A stretch of DNA of 64,000 bases from Baekduia alba (GCF_028416635.1 NZ_CP114013.1:5270001-5334000), one strand, 5' to 3'; numbered from the stretch's first letter, positions 53,081-62,193 are shown. Notes: generated by a model not told the origin, from the letters alone. Numbers and translations are program-made.

Positions 53081-54283
53081 TCATGCGGCCAGGGACCGCT
53101 CGCCGACCGCCTCGAGCTCCGCCACCAGCGCGTCCCACGAGACGCGCCGCGCGCGCTCGGCGCCGGCGCGGCCCATGCGGCGCGCCGCGCGCGGGTCGCC
53201 CATGAGCCGCTCGATCGCGCCCGCGAGCGCCGCCGCGTCGGGCGCCGCGACGAGGCCGGACACGCCGTCCTCGACGAGCTCCATCGGCCCGCCGGCGTCG
53301 CTGACCGTGATGACCGGGCGCTCGAACTCCATCGCCTCCAGCGCGACGAGGCCGAAGTCCTCGTCGTAGGGCACGAACGCGACGGCCTGCGCGCCCGTGT
53401 ACAGGCGCGCCAGCTCCTCGTCGCTGACGCGGCCCAGCAGCGTGATGCGCGGGTCGCCCGCGGCCTGCTCGCGCAGCGGCTCCAGCATCGGGCCGGCCCC
53501 GGCGATCCGCAGCGCGACGTCGGCGCGGACGTGGCTCATCGCCTCGACCAGCAGCCCGACGCGCTTGGCGTCGTCCAGGCGGCTGACCGTGAACAGGTAG
53601 CTCCCGCGGCGGCCGAAGTCCGTCAGGCGCCGCGCCGGCGGCGTGGCGCGCGCGACGGTCGGCGGATGGACCACGAAGACGTCCTCGCCCTCGGGGAAGT
53701 AGTTCGCGCGGCCGGCCACGGTGTGCGAGATCGCGCCGAAGCGCCCGACGCGTCCGGGCGCGAAGGCGACGCCGTCGAGCCAGCGCACGAGCGTGCGGAT
53801 CAGCGGGCCGGGGAACGCGAAGAGCTCCGCCGGCAGCGCGTCAGCGCGCGCATGGAGCGCAGCGAGCCGCTCCCACAGCTCGGGCAGCGCGGAACCTTCG
53901 CCGGCGTGGTCCGTTAGGAACTGCAGCAGCGCGGCCACCTCGGCCGGCGGGTCGGGCACCGCGTCCGGCAGCCCGAAGAAGTGGTACGTGTCGTAAAGGC
54001 CTCTCAGCGGATGCAACATGTACACCACATGCGCCGGGTGCTCGACCATCCAGGCCGGGTACTTGCCGGAGATGACCACGTCGAAGCCGGCGAGGTCCAG
54101 CTCAGCGAACCGCCGGTAGCTGTCCAGCAGCTCCCAGAACCCGTGCTCACGCGAAGGAATGCTCACCAGTGCTGCCTGATGACCCGTCTGCTCGTTGAGG
54201 TGGTCCTGGAGCGCGCGCCAGAGGTTCTCCGCCCCGCCCAGCTGGAACGGCACCGGGCACGGGGCCACGATGGCCACGTCCAT
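53081..54283 (-). CDS. GT4 glycosyltransferase
   Basis: A 400-aa GT-B enzyme. N-terminal lobe MDVAIVAPCPVPFQLGGAENLWRALQDHL; C-terminal lobe LFTVSRLDDAKRVGLLVEAMSHV and VAFVPYDEDFGLVALEAMEFERPVITVSDAGGPMELVEDGVSGLVA with the EDFGLxxxEAM donor site of GT4. Acceptor unknown. Divergent from the ABC exporter; CAGGAT (54295-54290, minus) lies 6 nt before the ATG. Confidence 0.93.
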   Translation of the reverse strand: MDVAIVAPCPVPFQLGGAENLWRALQDHLNEQTGHQAALVSIPSREHGFWELLDSYRRFAELDLAGFDVVISGKYPAWMVEHPAHVVYMLHPLRGLYDTYHFFGLPDAVPDPPAEVAALLQFLTDHAGEGSALPELWERLAALHARADALPAELFAFPGPLIRTLVRWLDGVAFAPGRVGRFGAISHTVAGRANYFPEGEDVFVVHPPTVARATPPARRLTDFGRRGSYLFTVSRLDDAKRVGLLVEAMSHVRADVALRIAGAGPMLEPLREQAAGDPRITLLGRVSDEELARLYTGAQAVAFVPYDEDFGLVALEAMEFERPVITVSDAGGPMELVEDGVSGLVAAPDAAALAGAIERLMGDPRAARRMGRAGAERARRVSWDALVAELEAVGERSLAA

Positions 54284-54318
54284 GCGGACATCCTGCCACA
54301 GCCGCTACCGTCTCAGCC
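54284..54318. promoter_or_regulatory. Back-to-back leaderless promoters, GT4 / ABC exporter
   Basis: CAGGAT (minus, 54295-54290) and TACCGT (plus, 54306-54311) are separated by only 10 bp in a 35-bp gap, so their use should be mutually exclusive. Confidence 0.45.
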
Positions 54319-55578
54319 GTGACCGCCGTGGCCGAACCCACCGCGGAGCAGGCCCGGATCCAAAGGCTGCGCTCGGCGCCGCCCGCGGTGGAGATGGACC
54401 ACGTCTTCAAGACGTTCCGCCTGCCCCGGCAGCGCTACAGCACGCTCAAGGAGCGTGCGCTGCACCCGTTGCGGTCGATGATCTACGACGACCTCGAGGC
54501 GCTCAAGGACGTCCACGTCACGATCCCGCAGGGCGAGTTCTTCGGGATCGTGGGCCGCAACGGCTCCGGCAAGTCGTCGCTGCTGAAGGTCCTGGCCGGC
54601 ATCTACCGCCCCGAGCAGGGGCGCGTCGCCGTCCACGGCCGCCTGTCGCCGTTCATCGAGCTGGGCGTCGGCTTCAACCCGGACCTCCCCGCCCGCGACA
54701 ACGTCGTGATCAACGCGGTGATGATGGGCCTGTCGCGCCGCGAGGCGCGCAAGCGCTTCGACGACGTGCTCGCGTTCGCCGAGCTCGAGGAGTTCGTCGA
54801 CCTCAAGCTCAAGAACTACTCGTCGGGCATGGCCGTGCGCCTGGGCTTCGCGACCGCGATCCAGGTCGACGCCGACGTGCTGCTGGTCGACGAGGTGCTC
54901 GCCGTCGGCGACGCCGCGTTCCAGCAGAAGTGCTTCGAGGAGTTCACGCGGATGAAGTCCGAGGGCAAGACGATCGTCTTCGTCACCCACGACATGTTCG
55001 CCGTCGAGCGCTTCTGCGACCGCGCGATGCTGCTCGAGCGCGGCGACGTCCTCCAGATCGGCGAGCCGCACGAGATCTCGCGCGCCTACAACGAGCTGAA
55101 CTTCGGCCGGCTCGTGCACGACGCGCCGAGCGAGGAGGCCCGCTACGGCGACCACCAGGCGTGCGAGATCACCGACGGCTGGTTCGAGCGCGACGGCGAG
55201 CGGATCGGCGAGAGCCCGCAGCTGGAGCCGCTGACGATGGCCTTCAAGGTGCGCTTCCACGCCGACGTCGACGACCCGGTCTTCGGCCTCAGCCTGCGCA
55301 ACGAGATCGGCCACACGATCTTCAACTGGACCACCGAGTGGGCCGAGACGCCGCCGGCCGGGCGGTTCGCCGCCGGCGACGAGGTCATCGTCCGCGCGAC
55401 GACCGATACCGTGCTCGCCCCGTCCAAGTACCTGCTTACGCCGTCGGTGGCGCGCGAGGGCTACGGCGCCGACGCGCTGGACCTGCGCGAGGACCTGGCA
55501 TCGGTCTACGTCCACGGCCCGCGGGTCACCGGCGGCATCATCGAGCCGCCGCTGAGCTTCAGCCTGGATCGCCGATGA
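54319..55578 (+). CDS. Polysaccharide ABC exporter ATPase (Wzt-like) with C-terminal carbohydrate-binding domain
   Basis: A 419-aa ABC ATPase: Walker A GRNGSGKSS (79-87), signature YSSGM (167-171), Walker B LLVDEV (188-193), H-loop VTHD. The sequence FKTFRLPRQRYSTLKERALH and the motif LSPFIELGVGFNPDLPARDN are typical of O-antigen/teichoic-acid exporters. Residues 270-419 form an extra beta domain (ACEITDGWFERDGERIGES to PPLSFSLDRR), as in Wzt proteins that recognise the modified end of the exported glycan. GTG start 7 nt after TACCGT; coupled to the permease by ATGA. Confidence 0.95.
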   Translation: MTAVAEPTAEQARIQRLRSAPPAVEMDHVFKTFRLPRQRYSTLKERALHPLRSMIYDDLEALKDVHVTIPQGEFFGIVGRNGSGKSSLLKVLAGIYRPEQGRVAVHGRLSPFIELGVGFNPDLPARDNVVINAVMMGLSRREARKRFDDVLAFAELEEFVDLKLKNYSSGMAVRLGFATAIQVDADVLLVDEVLAVGDAAFQQKCFEEFTRMKSEGKTIVFVTHDMFAVERFCDRAMLLERGDVLQIGEPHEISRAYNELNFGRLVHDAPSEEARYGDHQACEITDGWFERDGERIGESPQLEPLTMAFKVRFHADVDDPVFGLSLRNEIGHTIFNWTTEWAETPPAGRFAAGDEVIVRATTDTVLAPSKYLLTPSVAREGYGADALDLREDLASVYVHGPRVTGGIIEPPLSFSLDRR

Positions 55579-56453
55579 GCGAGACCGCCACCACGAGCGA
55601 GACCCCGCCCACGATCGACACCGTCACGACGGTCGAGCCGGTCGGCAGCGGCGCGCCGCCGGTGCGCTGGCCCGAGACGCGCCGGATCCTCAACCTGGCG
55701 TGGACCCTCGGCCTCACCGACTGGAAGCTGCGGTTCTACGGCTCGGCGCTCGGCGCGCTGTGGACGCTCGTGCGCCCGTTCGCGTTCTTCGGCGTGATCC
55801 TCTTCGTCTTCACCGAGATCGCGCAGCTCGACGCCAACGTCCATCACTACAGCGTCTACATCCTGTTCGCGCTGGTGTTCTTCACGTTCTTCGCCGAGGT
55901 CACGACCGCGTCGGTCACGTCGCTGGTCGACCGCGAAGGGTTGCTGCGCAAGATGCACTTCGACCCGATCGTGATCCCGCTGTCGCTCGCGATCACGGCG
56001 CTGCTGAACCTCGGGCTGACGTTCGTCGCCGTCCTGATCTTCGTCTTCGCCAACGGCGTCTGGCCGGACTGGGGCTGGCTGGCGCTGATCCCGCTGGTGC
56101 TCGCGCTGACGATGTTCTCGGTCGGCCTCGGGATGCTGCTCAGCGTGCTGTACGTCCGCTACCGCGACATCCGCCCGATCTGGGAGGTCACCTCCCAGAT
56201 GCTGTTCTACGGGTCGACGATCCTGTACGTGGCGACGACGATCCCGCTGCAGTACCAGCACTACGTCCTGTGCAACCCGCTGGCGGCGATCTTCAGCCAG
56301 ATGCGCCACGCGGTGGTCGACCCCGACGCGCCCTCGATCATCGACCTGATGGGGTGGCGTGCGCTCGTGCCGGCGGGGATCATCGTCTTCACCTTCGTGC
56401 TCGGCGTGTGGTGGTTCCGGCGCGAGAGCCCGCGCGTCGCAGAGAACCTCTAG
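55575..56453 (+). CDS. Polysaccharide ABC exporter permease (Wzm-like)
   Basis: A 292-aa ABC-2-type permease with six helices after a 30-residue Thr/Pro-rich N-terminus. TDWKLRFYGSALGALWTLVRPFAFFGVILFVF and SVLYVRYRDIRPIWEVTSQMLFYGSTILY are the family hallmarks. Partner of the preceding ATPase (4-nt ATGA overlap). Moves a polyprenyl-linked glycan to the outside. Confidence 0.95.
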   Translation: MSETATTSETPPTIDTVTTVEPVGSGAPPVRWPETRRILNLAWTLGLTDWKLRFYGSALGALWTLVRPFAFFGVILFVFTEIAQLDANVHHYSVYILFALVFFTFFAEVTTASVTSLVDREGLLRKMHFDPIVIPLSLAITALLNLGLTFVAVLIFVFANGVWPDWGWLALIPLVLALTMFSVGLGMLLSVLYVRYRDIRPIWEVTSQMLFYGSTILYVATTIPLQYQHYVLCNPLAAIFSQMRHAVVDPDAPSIIDLMGWRALVPAGIIVFTFVLGVWWFRRESPRVAENL

Positions 56454-56653
56454 ATGGCCGACGCAGGATCGACCGTGGTCGTGGTCGTGGTCGTGCTCCG
56501 GCGAATCCGGCCCACCCACCCGCGCCGCGCGGCGGCGCAGCCGATCCTGGTTGGACCGGCAAGCTGCCGCGTGGCGATCCGGCGCCGGCCGGGGCGCGAG
56601 CACGGCCGCGGGAATCCGCGCCGGCCATCTCGACCTCTAGCCTGTCGCCCTTG
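56454..56653. other. Gap with a GTGGTC microrepeat, no supported gene
   Basis: A 200-bp interval beginning right at the permease stop. It holds GTGGTC repeated three times (56475-56492) and low-complexity frames (a 66-codon frame reads MADAGSTVVVVVVVLRR and then Arg/Pro-rich). I see no convincing protein. The right end carries TAGCCT (56638-56643), 10 nt before the next ATG. Confidence 0.45.
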
Positions 56654-57718
56654 ATGTCCGTCCGACGGAAGGTCCTCGCCGCCGCGGGCCGGCGGCGTCA
56701 GCCACCGCCTCCGCCGCCCGCCCCACCGCCACCGCCAGCCCCGCCGGCCCACGAGCCGTGGGTGCAGGCCGTCACGCGCCGTCCGCAGCCGTTTGCCGCC
56801 GATCCGCCCGGGCCGGCGTCGAGCACGCTGTACGAGCGCATCCCGGCCGCGGACCTGGAGCTGCTGGAGCAGAAGATCGCAGCGTCGCCCGAGCCGCCCA
56901 TCCGCGAGATCTGGGAGACGGCCGAGCCGCACCAGAAGCCGCGGCTGGCCGTGCTGTTCTCCACCTACTTCCAGCTGCCCGGCGCGCTGGCCGCGACCGG
57001 CCTGCTGCCCGACATGCCGCCCTACGAGGTCCACGCGATGGCGCGCGGCCCGCTGGCGGCCGGCGGCGACCTCTACATCGCCGACATCGTCCTGACCTAC
57101 CTCGAGGAGGCCGGGCTGGCGCCGGCCCAGGGCGACGCCGTCCTGGACTTCGGCTGCTCGACCGGCCGCGTCCTGCGCGTCCTCGGCGCGCTGCGGCCCG
57201 ACCTCGAGCTGCTCGGCTGCGACCCCAACGGGCCCGCGATCGCCTGGGCCGACGAGCACCTGCCGATGGGGCGCTTCTTCGTCAGCTCGACCGAGCCTCC
57301 GCTCGACCTCGCCGACGCCAGCATCGACGGCGCGTTCGCGATCAGCATCTGGTCGCACTTCGACGCCGGCCCGGCGCTGGCGTGGCTGGACGAGATGCAC
57401 CGCGTCATCCGCCCCGGCGGCTGGATGCTGATCACCACGCACGGCCTCGACGCCGTCGCCTGGCTGACCCGCGGCGGCCACATGACGCCCGAGTCGGCGG
57501 GCGACGTCACCGAGCACCTCGTCAGCGACAGCCACCAGTACCTCGACGTCTTCGGCGAAGAGGGCGACTGGGGCGTCAAGGCCGAGGGCTGGGGCAACAC
57601 CTTCATGACGCTCGACTGGCTCGTCCCGCGCATCACGCCGAAGTGGTCGGTGCGCCTGGTCAAGCAGGCCGCGCTCGGCGAGGTGCAGGACATCATCATC
57701 CTGGAGCGCCGCCCGTGA
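56654..57718 (+). CDS. SAM-dependent methyltransferase with polyproline N-terminus
   Basis: A 354-aa protein. Residues 17-33 are almost all Pro and Ala, a likely flexible tether. The class I SAM domain starts about residue 160: AVLDFGCSTGRVLRVLGALRPDLELLGCDPNG, FAISIWSHFDAGPALAWLDEMHRVIRPGGWMLITTHG. Probably methylates a glycan end or a sugar residue, given its place in the exporter operon (inference). TAGCCT 10 nt before ATG; GTGA overlap to the next gene. Confidence 0.87.
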   Translation: MSVRRKVLAAAGRRRQPPPPPPAPPPPPAPPAHEPWVQAVTRRPQPFAADPPGPASSTLYERIPAADLELLEQKIAASPEPPIREIWETAEPHQKPRLAVLFSTYFQLPGALAATGLLPDMPPYEVHAMARGPLAAGGDLYIADIVLTYLEEAGLAPAQGDAVLDFGCSTGRVLRVLGALRPDLELLGCDPNGPAIAWADEHLPMGRFFVSSTEPPLDLADASIDGAFAISIWSHFDAGPALAWLDEMHRVIRPGGWMLITTHGLDAVAWLTRGGHMTPESAGDVTEHLVSDSHQYLDVFGEEGDWGVKAEGWGNTFMTLDWLVPRITPKWSVRLVKQAALGEVQDIIILERRP

Positions 57719-57987
57719 CCCAGACCGACGAGCAGACCGCCGAGATCGCCGCGCTGCGCGCCCGCGTCGCCGAGCTGGAGGCCCAGCTCGCGCGCAAGGA
57801 CGCCGAGACCGCGCAGACGATCGCCACCGCGCAGGAGAAGCTGTACTGGCTGGAGCGGTGGCACATCGACCTCGACCGCGTCATGCGCAAGCCGGGCGCG
57901 ATCCCGCTGCTCGACGCGCTGCGCAGCGCGCGCCGGGTCACGTGGGAGATCCGCAAGCTGAAGCGGCGGCTGCTGGGACCGCGATGA
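57715..57987 (+). CDS. Small coiled-coil protein, 90 aa
   Basis: No family known. Residues 7-40 form a clear coiled coil (QTAEIAALRARVAELEAQLARKDAETAQTIATAQEKL), followed by YWLERWHIDLDRVMRKPGAIPLLDALRSARRVTWEIRKLKRRLL with a basic amphipathic end. It overlaps both neighbours (GTGA upstream, ATGA downstream), so it is made in step with the methyltransferase and the fused glycosyltransferase. A chain-length ruler or scaffold holding them together is conceivable (inference), as coiled coils link such enzymes in other export-type glycan systems. Confidence 0.75.
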   Translation: MTQTDEQTAEIAALRARVAELEAQLARKDAETAQTIATAQEKLYWLERWHIDLDRVMRKPGAIPLLDALRSARRVTWEIRKLKRRLLGPR

Positions 57988-60155
57988 GGCGGAACACCTC
58001 GCCTGGGGGCTCGGGTTCCGTGCGCTCCGTCTCGGTCGTCATCCCGGTCAAGGACGGGGCGCGGTACCTCCGCGAGCTGCTCGTCGCGGTCTTCGCGCAG
58101 GCCGCCGACGCGCCGGGCGGGCTCGACGTGCTGGTCATCGACTCCGGCTCGCGCGACGACAGCGTCGCGATCGCCCGTGCGGCCGGCGCCGAGGTGCTGG
58201 AGATCGACCCGGCGACGTTCGGGCACGGCCGCACGCGCAACGCCGGCGCCGAGGCGACGCGCGGCGACGTCATCGCCTTCCTGACCCAGGACGCGACGCC
58301 GGTCCCGGGCTGGCTGGCCGGGCTCCTGTCCGGCTTCGCCCTGGCCGCGGACGTCGGCGCCGTCTACGGCCCGCACCGCGCACGGCCGGACACGTCGCCG
58401 ATGATCGCCCGCGAGCTCGACGCGTTCTTCGCCACCCACGCCGGGCCGGGCGGCGGGCCGTCGCTGCAGCGCGACGGCGACGACGCCTACCTGTCCAACG
58501 TCAACGCCGCCTACCGCCGCGACTGCTGGGAGGCCATCCGCTTCCCGGACGTCCCGTACTCCGAGGACCAGGGCTTCGCCCGTGCGATGCTCGCGGCCGG
58601 CTGGGCCAAGGCCTACGTGCCGGCGGCCGCCGTGCTGCACGCGCACGACTACCCGCCGGCGCAGTTCGCGCGGCGCTACTTCGACGAGTACCGCGGCCTG
58701 CGCCAGACGATCGGGCACGTCGAGGGCTTCGGCGTGCGCTCGGCCTACCGCGACGTGCGCTCGCTGGTCGCCCACGACCGCGCGTGGATGCGCGACGCGG
58801 GCTTCGACGAGCGGACGCTGCGCTCCTGGACGGCGCGCTCGCTGGTCCATCACGGCTCGCGCAAGGTCTTCGCGCCGCTGGGCTCGCGCGCCCACCGGCT
58901 GCCGGCGCCGGTGCAGCGCGCGATCTCCCTGGAACGCACGGCGGTGACGACGCCCGCCGAGACGCACGGGGCGGGCACCGGGGTGGGCGGGCCGATCTCC
59001 GGCAAGCCGATCAAGGCCCACTCCATCGTCTACGACGCGGTGCGCCAGTACGCGCGCAACGGCCCGGCGCCGCTGCTGGAGCCGCTGGCGGGCTCGGCCA
59101 CCGACCGTCCGCTGCACATCGCCTGCGTCATCCCGGCGTTCTCGCGCGGGTCGGGCGGCCACACGTCGATCTTCCAGATCATGAGCCGGCTGGAGCGCGC
59201 CGGGCACACGGTCACCTACTGGATCGACGACAACTTCGGGTTGATGTCCGCCAACCGGCCGGCCCGCATCCGGCGCGACATCCAGGAGTGGTTCGCGCCG
59301 ATCCAGGGCCCGGTCTTCAAGGGCTTCGCGGACTGGTACGGCGCCGACGTCGCGGTCGCCACCGGCTGGCAGACCGCGCATCCGGTGATGATGCTCGCCG
59401 ACGTCCGGGCGCGCGCCTACCTCATCCACGACCACGAGCCCGAGTTCTACCCCATGTCGGTCGAGGCGCGGTGGGCGGAGGAGACCTACAACTTCGGCAT
59501 GCACGCGATCTGCGCGTCGCCGTGGCTGGCCGACATCGTGCGCGAGCGCTACGGCGCGAGCACGTCGCTCTTCGACTTCGGCGTCGACCACGACGTCTAC
59601 CGCCCGCTCGACGTGCCCCGCCGGACCGACACGGTGGTCCTCTACGGGCGCGACATCACGCCGCGCCGCGCGGTCCCGCTGGCGCTGATGGCGCTCAAGG
59701 AGCTCAAGGACCGCCGGCCCGACCTGCGCGTGCTGAGCTTCGGCGACTCGCGCGAGATCGACGTGCCCGTCGACTACGAGCACCTCGGGATCCTGTCGCC
59801 GCCCGAGCTGGCGCAGCTGTACAACGAGGGCACGGTCGGGCTGGTGCTGTCGCTGACCAACTACTCGCTGATCCCGCAGGAGATGCTCGCCTGCGGCATG
59901 CCGTGCGTCGACCTGGCCGGCATCAGCGCCGAGGGGATCTTCGGCGCCGACGGGCCGGTCGCGCTGAGCCCGTTCGACCCGCTCGCCATGGCCGGGAAGA
60001 TCGACCACCTGATGGGCGACCGCGCCGAGTGGCAGCGCCGCTCGGCCGCCGGCCTGGCCTTCGTCGAGGGCCGGACGTGGGACGTCGCGGCCACGCAGGT
60101 CGAGGCCGGGCTGCGCGAGGCGCTGCGCCTGCGGCTCGGCACGGCGGCGCGGTGA
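57984..60155 (+). CDS. GT2-GT4 fusion glycosyltransferase, WsaF-like C-terminal half
   Basis: A 723-aa protein with two catalytic modules. The GT2 module (about 15-240) has SVVIPVKDGARYLRELL, LVIDSGSRDDS, FLTQDATPVPGWL and YSEDQGFARAMLAAGW, close to rhamnosyltransferases. The second module (about 375-715) has IPAFSRGSGGHTSIFQIMSRLERAGH, VATGWQTAHPVMML, YLIHDHEPEFYP, and GLVLSLTNYSLIPQEMLACGMPCVDL, the pattern of WsaF-type rhamnan glycosyltransferases. The next gene is a free copy of the second module. Could build alternating linkages of a repeat unit (inference). Confidence 0.88.
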   Translation: MRRNTSPGGSGSVRSVSVVIPVKDGARYLRELLVAVFAQAADAPGGLDVLVIDSGSRDDSVAIARAAGAEVLEIDPATFGHGRTRNAGAEATRGDVIAFLTQDATPVPGWLAGLLSGFALAADVGAVYGPHRARPDTSPMIARELDAFFATHAGPGGGPSLQRDGDDAYLSNVNAAYRRDCWEAIRFPDVPYSEDQGFARAMLAAGWAKAYVPAAAVLHAHDYPPAQFARRYFDEYRGLRQTIGHVEGFGVRSAYRDVRSLVAHDRAWMRDAGFDERTLRSWTARSLVHHGSRKVFAPLGSRAHRLPAPVQRAISLERTAVTTPAETHGAGTGVGGPISGKPIKAHSIVYDAVRQYARNGPAPLLEPLAGSATDRPLHIACVIPAFSRGSGGHTSIFQIMSRLERAGHTVTYWIDDNFGLMSANRPARIRRDIQEWFAPIQGPVFKGFADWYGADVAVATGWQTAHPVMMLADVRARAYLIHDHEPEFYPMSVEARWAEETYNFGMHAICASPWLADIVRERYGASTSLFDFGVDHDVYRPLDVPRRTDTVVLYGRDITPRRAVPLALMALKELKDRRPDLRVLSFGDSREIDVPVDYEHLGILSPPELAQLYNEGTVGLVLSLTNYSLIPQEMLACGMPCVDLAGISAEGIFGADGPVALSPFDPLAMAGKIDHLMGDRAEWQRRSAAGLAFVEGRTWDVAATQVEAGLREALRLRLGTAAR

Positions 60156-61342
60156 GCCTCCGCGCGGCGCTGGCCCGCCGGGTCCGCGGCGCGCCCGCGC
60201 CGCTGACGTCGCCGCGGCCGCCGCTGTTGTTGGAGGCGTTGCGCGAGGGCGCGGTGCCGCTGGCGCCGCGGGCGGCGGCGGCTGCCGGCGACCGCGCGAC
60301 GCCGCTGCGCGTCGCCGTCGTCATCCCCCAGTTCCGCCGTGGCTCGGGCGGCCACAAGACGATCGCCGACCTCGTCCGAGGCCTGGAGGCGCGCGGGCAC
60401 GCGCTCGAGCTGCTGCTCGTCGACGAGGAGGGCCGGCACGCCGAGCAGGCCGACGACGCGGCGCTGAGTGCGTTGTTCATCGCCTTCTTCGGCCCGGTGC
60501 GCGCGCCGGTGCGCCGGCTGGACGCGGCCGCGTTCGGCGGCGCCGACGTCGTCGTCGCCACCGGCTGGCAGACCGTGCCCGCGGTGCTCCGGCTGCCCGG
60601 CGCGGCGGCGCGCGCCTACCTCGTCCAGGACCACGAGCCGGAGTTCTACCCCACCTCGATCGAGCGCGAGTGGGCGACGTGGACCTACCGCCAGGGGCTG
60701 CACGCGATCTGCGCGTCGCCGTGGCTGGCGGGGCTGGTGACCGACCTGTACGGGTCGACCGCCTCGTCCTTCGACCTCGGCGTCGACCACGAGACCTACC
60801 GCGCGACGTCCGGCGGCGGACCGCGCCGGACCGACCGCGTGCTCTTCTACGCGCGGCCCACGACGCCACGCCGCGCGGTCCCGCTCGGCCTCCTCGCGCT
60901 GGAGGAGCTGCACCGCCGCCGGCCGGGCGTCGACGTCGTCCTCTTCGGCGAGCCGCGCGCGACCGACGCGCCGTTCGCCCACCGCGACCTCGGCGTGCTC
61001 CCGCCGGCGCAGCTGGCCCGCGAGTACGCGCAGGCCACGGCCGGCGTCGTCCTCTCGCTGACCAACCCGTCGCTGGTCCCGACCGAGATGCTGGCCTGCG
61101 GGCTGCCGGTCGTCGACCTCGCCGTCGGGTCGATGCTCGACACCTTCGGCGCCGACGGGCCGATCGAGCTCAGCGCCCCCGACCCGCTCGCGCTGTGCGC
61201 GGCGATCGAGCGCCTCCTCGACGACGCCGCGCTGCGCGAGCGCCGCTCCGCCGCCGGCCTCGCGCTCACCGCGCAGCGCACCTGGACCCGGGCCGCCCAG
61301 CAGGTCGACGCCGGGCTGCGGGACGCGCTCGCGGCGCGCTAG
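60152..61342 (+). CDS. WsaF-like GT4 glycosyltransferase
   Basis: A 396-aa paralogue of the C-terminal half of the preceding protein: VVIPQFRRGSGGHKTIADLVRGLEARGH, VATGWQTVPAVLRL, YLVQDHEPEFYPTSIEREWA, HAICASPWLAGLV, VVLSLTNPSLVPTEMLACGLPVVDL. The GTG start overlaps the previous stop (GTGA). It ends 8 bp before the convergent FkbM gene. Donor and acceptor unknown. Confidence 0.88.
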   Translation: MSLRAALARRVRGAPAPLTSPRPPLLLEALREGAVPLAPRAAAAAGDRATPLRVAVVIPQFRRGSGGHKTIADLVRGLEARGHALELLLVDEEGRHAEQADDAALSALFIAFFGPVRAPVRRLDAAAFGGADVVVATGWQTVPAVLRLPGAAARAYLVQDHEPEFYPTSIEREWATWTYRQGLHAICASPWLAGLVTDLYGSTASSFDLGVDHETYRATSGGGPRRTDRVLFYARPTTPRRAVPLGLLALEELHRRRPGVDVVLFGEPRATDAPFAHRDLGVLPPAQLAREYAQATAGVVLSLTNPSLVPTEMLACGLPVVDLAVGSMLDTFGADGPIELSAPDPLALCAAIERLLDDAALRERRSAAGLALTAQRTWTRAAQQVDAGLRDALAAR

Positions 61343-61350
61343 GACTCCAT

Positions 61351-62193
61351 CTAGGGCTGTTCGACCACGCCGACGCCCTCGGCCAGCGGCGACGTCACGA
61401 GATCCTTCTCGACGCGGGCGTAGCAGGCGTCGGACCACGCGAAGCGCCCCTGCGCGCCGGCCAGCGCCGGCTGCGCCATCGCGACGAGCTCGAAGCCGAG
61501 GTCGACCATCCGGGCGTGCAGCGCGCCGAACGTGGCGTCGGCCTCGTAGTGCGAGAAGAACGTGACCTCCATGAGCACGGCCTGGGTGCGCGCCAGCGCG
61601 TTGGTGCCGCCGAGCAGCACGTCGAGCTCGGCGCCCTGGACGTCGAGCTTGACGACCGCGACGTCGCGGTCGCCGACGAGCAGGTCGAGCGTGGTGACCT
61701 CGACGTCGACGCGCTCGGTGACCTCCCACCCCGCGTCGTCCAGGAGCGCGCCCATCTCCTCGCTGCGCGGCTCGCGCAGCGACGAGTTGTGGTCCATCGC
61801 GGTGATGTTGAACGTCGCGCGCCCGGGCTCCAGGCCGATCGCCTGGTCGACGATCGTGACGCGGTCGCCGAGGCGCTTGCGCAGGCGCTCACGCGGCGCC
61901 GGGTTCGGCTCGCAGGCGATGATCTCGGCGTGCGGCGCGAGGCGCGCGACGGCCGCCGAGAAGCTCCCCTCGTTGGCGCCGATGTCGATGATCAGCCCCG
62001 CGTCGAGGTCGACGCTCGGCGGGATCAGGTGCACGCGCGACAGGTAGGCCCGCCGCGCGTGCAGCAGCGACGGCGCGTGCAGGCCGCGCGCCTGGAAGAT
62101 CCGCCGCGCGTCGATCGCCTCGCGCAGCGCGACCGGGGTGAGCAACGGCACGGCGACCCCCGCCATGCGCCGGACGTCTCCAAGAGAGGGCAC
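61351..62193 (-). CDS. FkbM-family methyltransferase
   Basis: A 280-aa SAM-dependent O-methyltransferase of the FkbM family: LIIDIGANEGSFSAAVARLAPHAEIIACEPNPAPRERL, FNITAMDHNSSLREP, VTTLDLLVGDRDVAVVKLDVQGAELDVLLGG. Such enzymes commonly methylate sugar hydroxyls in surface glycans. The GTG at 62193 is supported by TACGGT (62205-62200, minus) 6 nt upstream; an ATG at 62166 would lose only VPSLGDVRR. The long frame extending further upstream is antisense shadow of the next gene. Confidence 0.9.
   Translation of the reverse strand: MPSLGDVRRMAGVAVPLLTPVALREAIDARRIFQARGLHAPSLLHARRAYLSRVHLIPPSVDLDAGLIIDIGANEGSFSAAVARLAPHAEIIACEPNPAPRERLRKRLGDRVTIVDQAIGLEPGRATFNITAMDHNSSLREPRSEEMGALLDDAGWEVTERVDVEVTTLDLLVGDRDVAVVKLDVQGAELDVLLGGTNALARTQAVLMEVTFFSHYEADATFGALHARMVDLGFELVAMAQPALAGAQGRFAWSDACYARVEKDLVTSPLAEGVGVVEQP

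Noticed and set aside
56454-56653. 66-codon ORF starting right after the permease stop
   Set aside because: It consists of a Val run from GTGGTC repeats followed by Arg/Pro-rich residues, with no ribosome site and no family resemblance.
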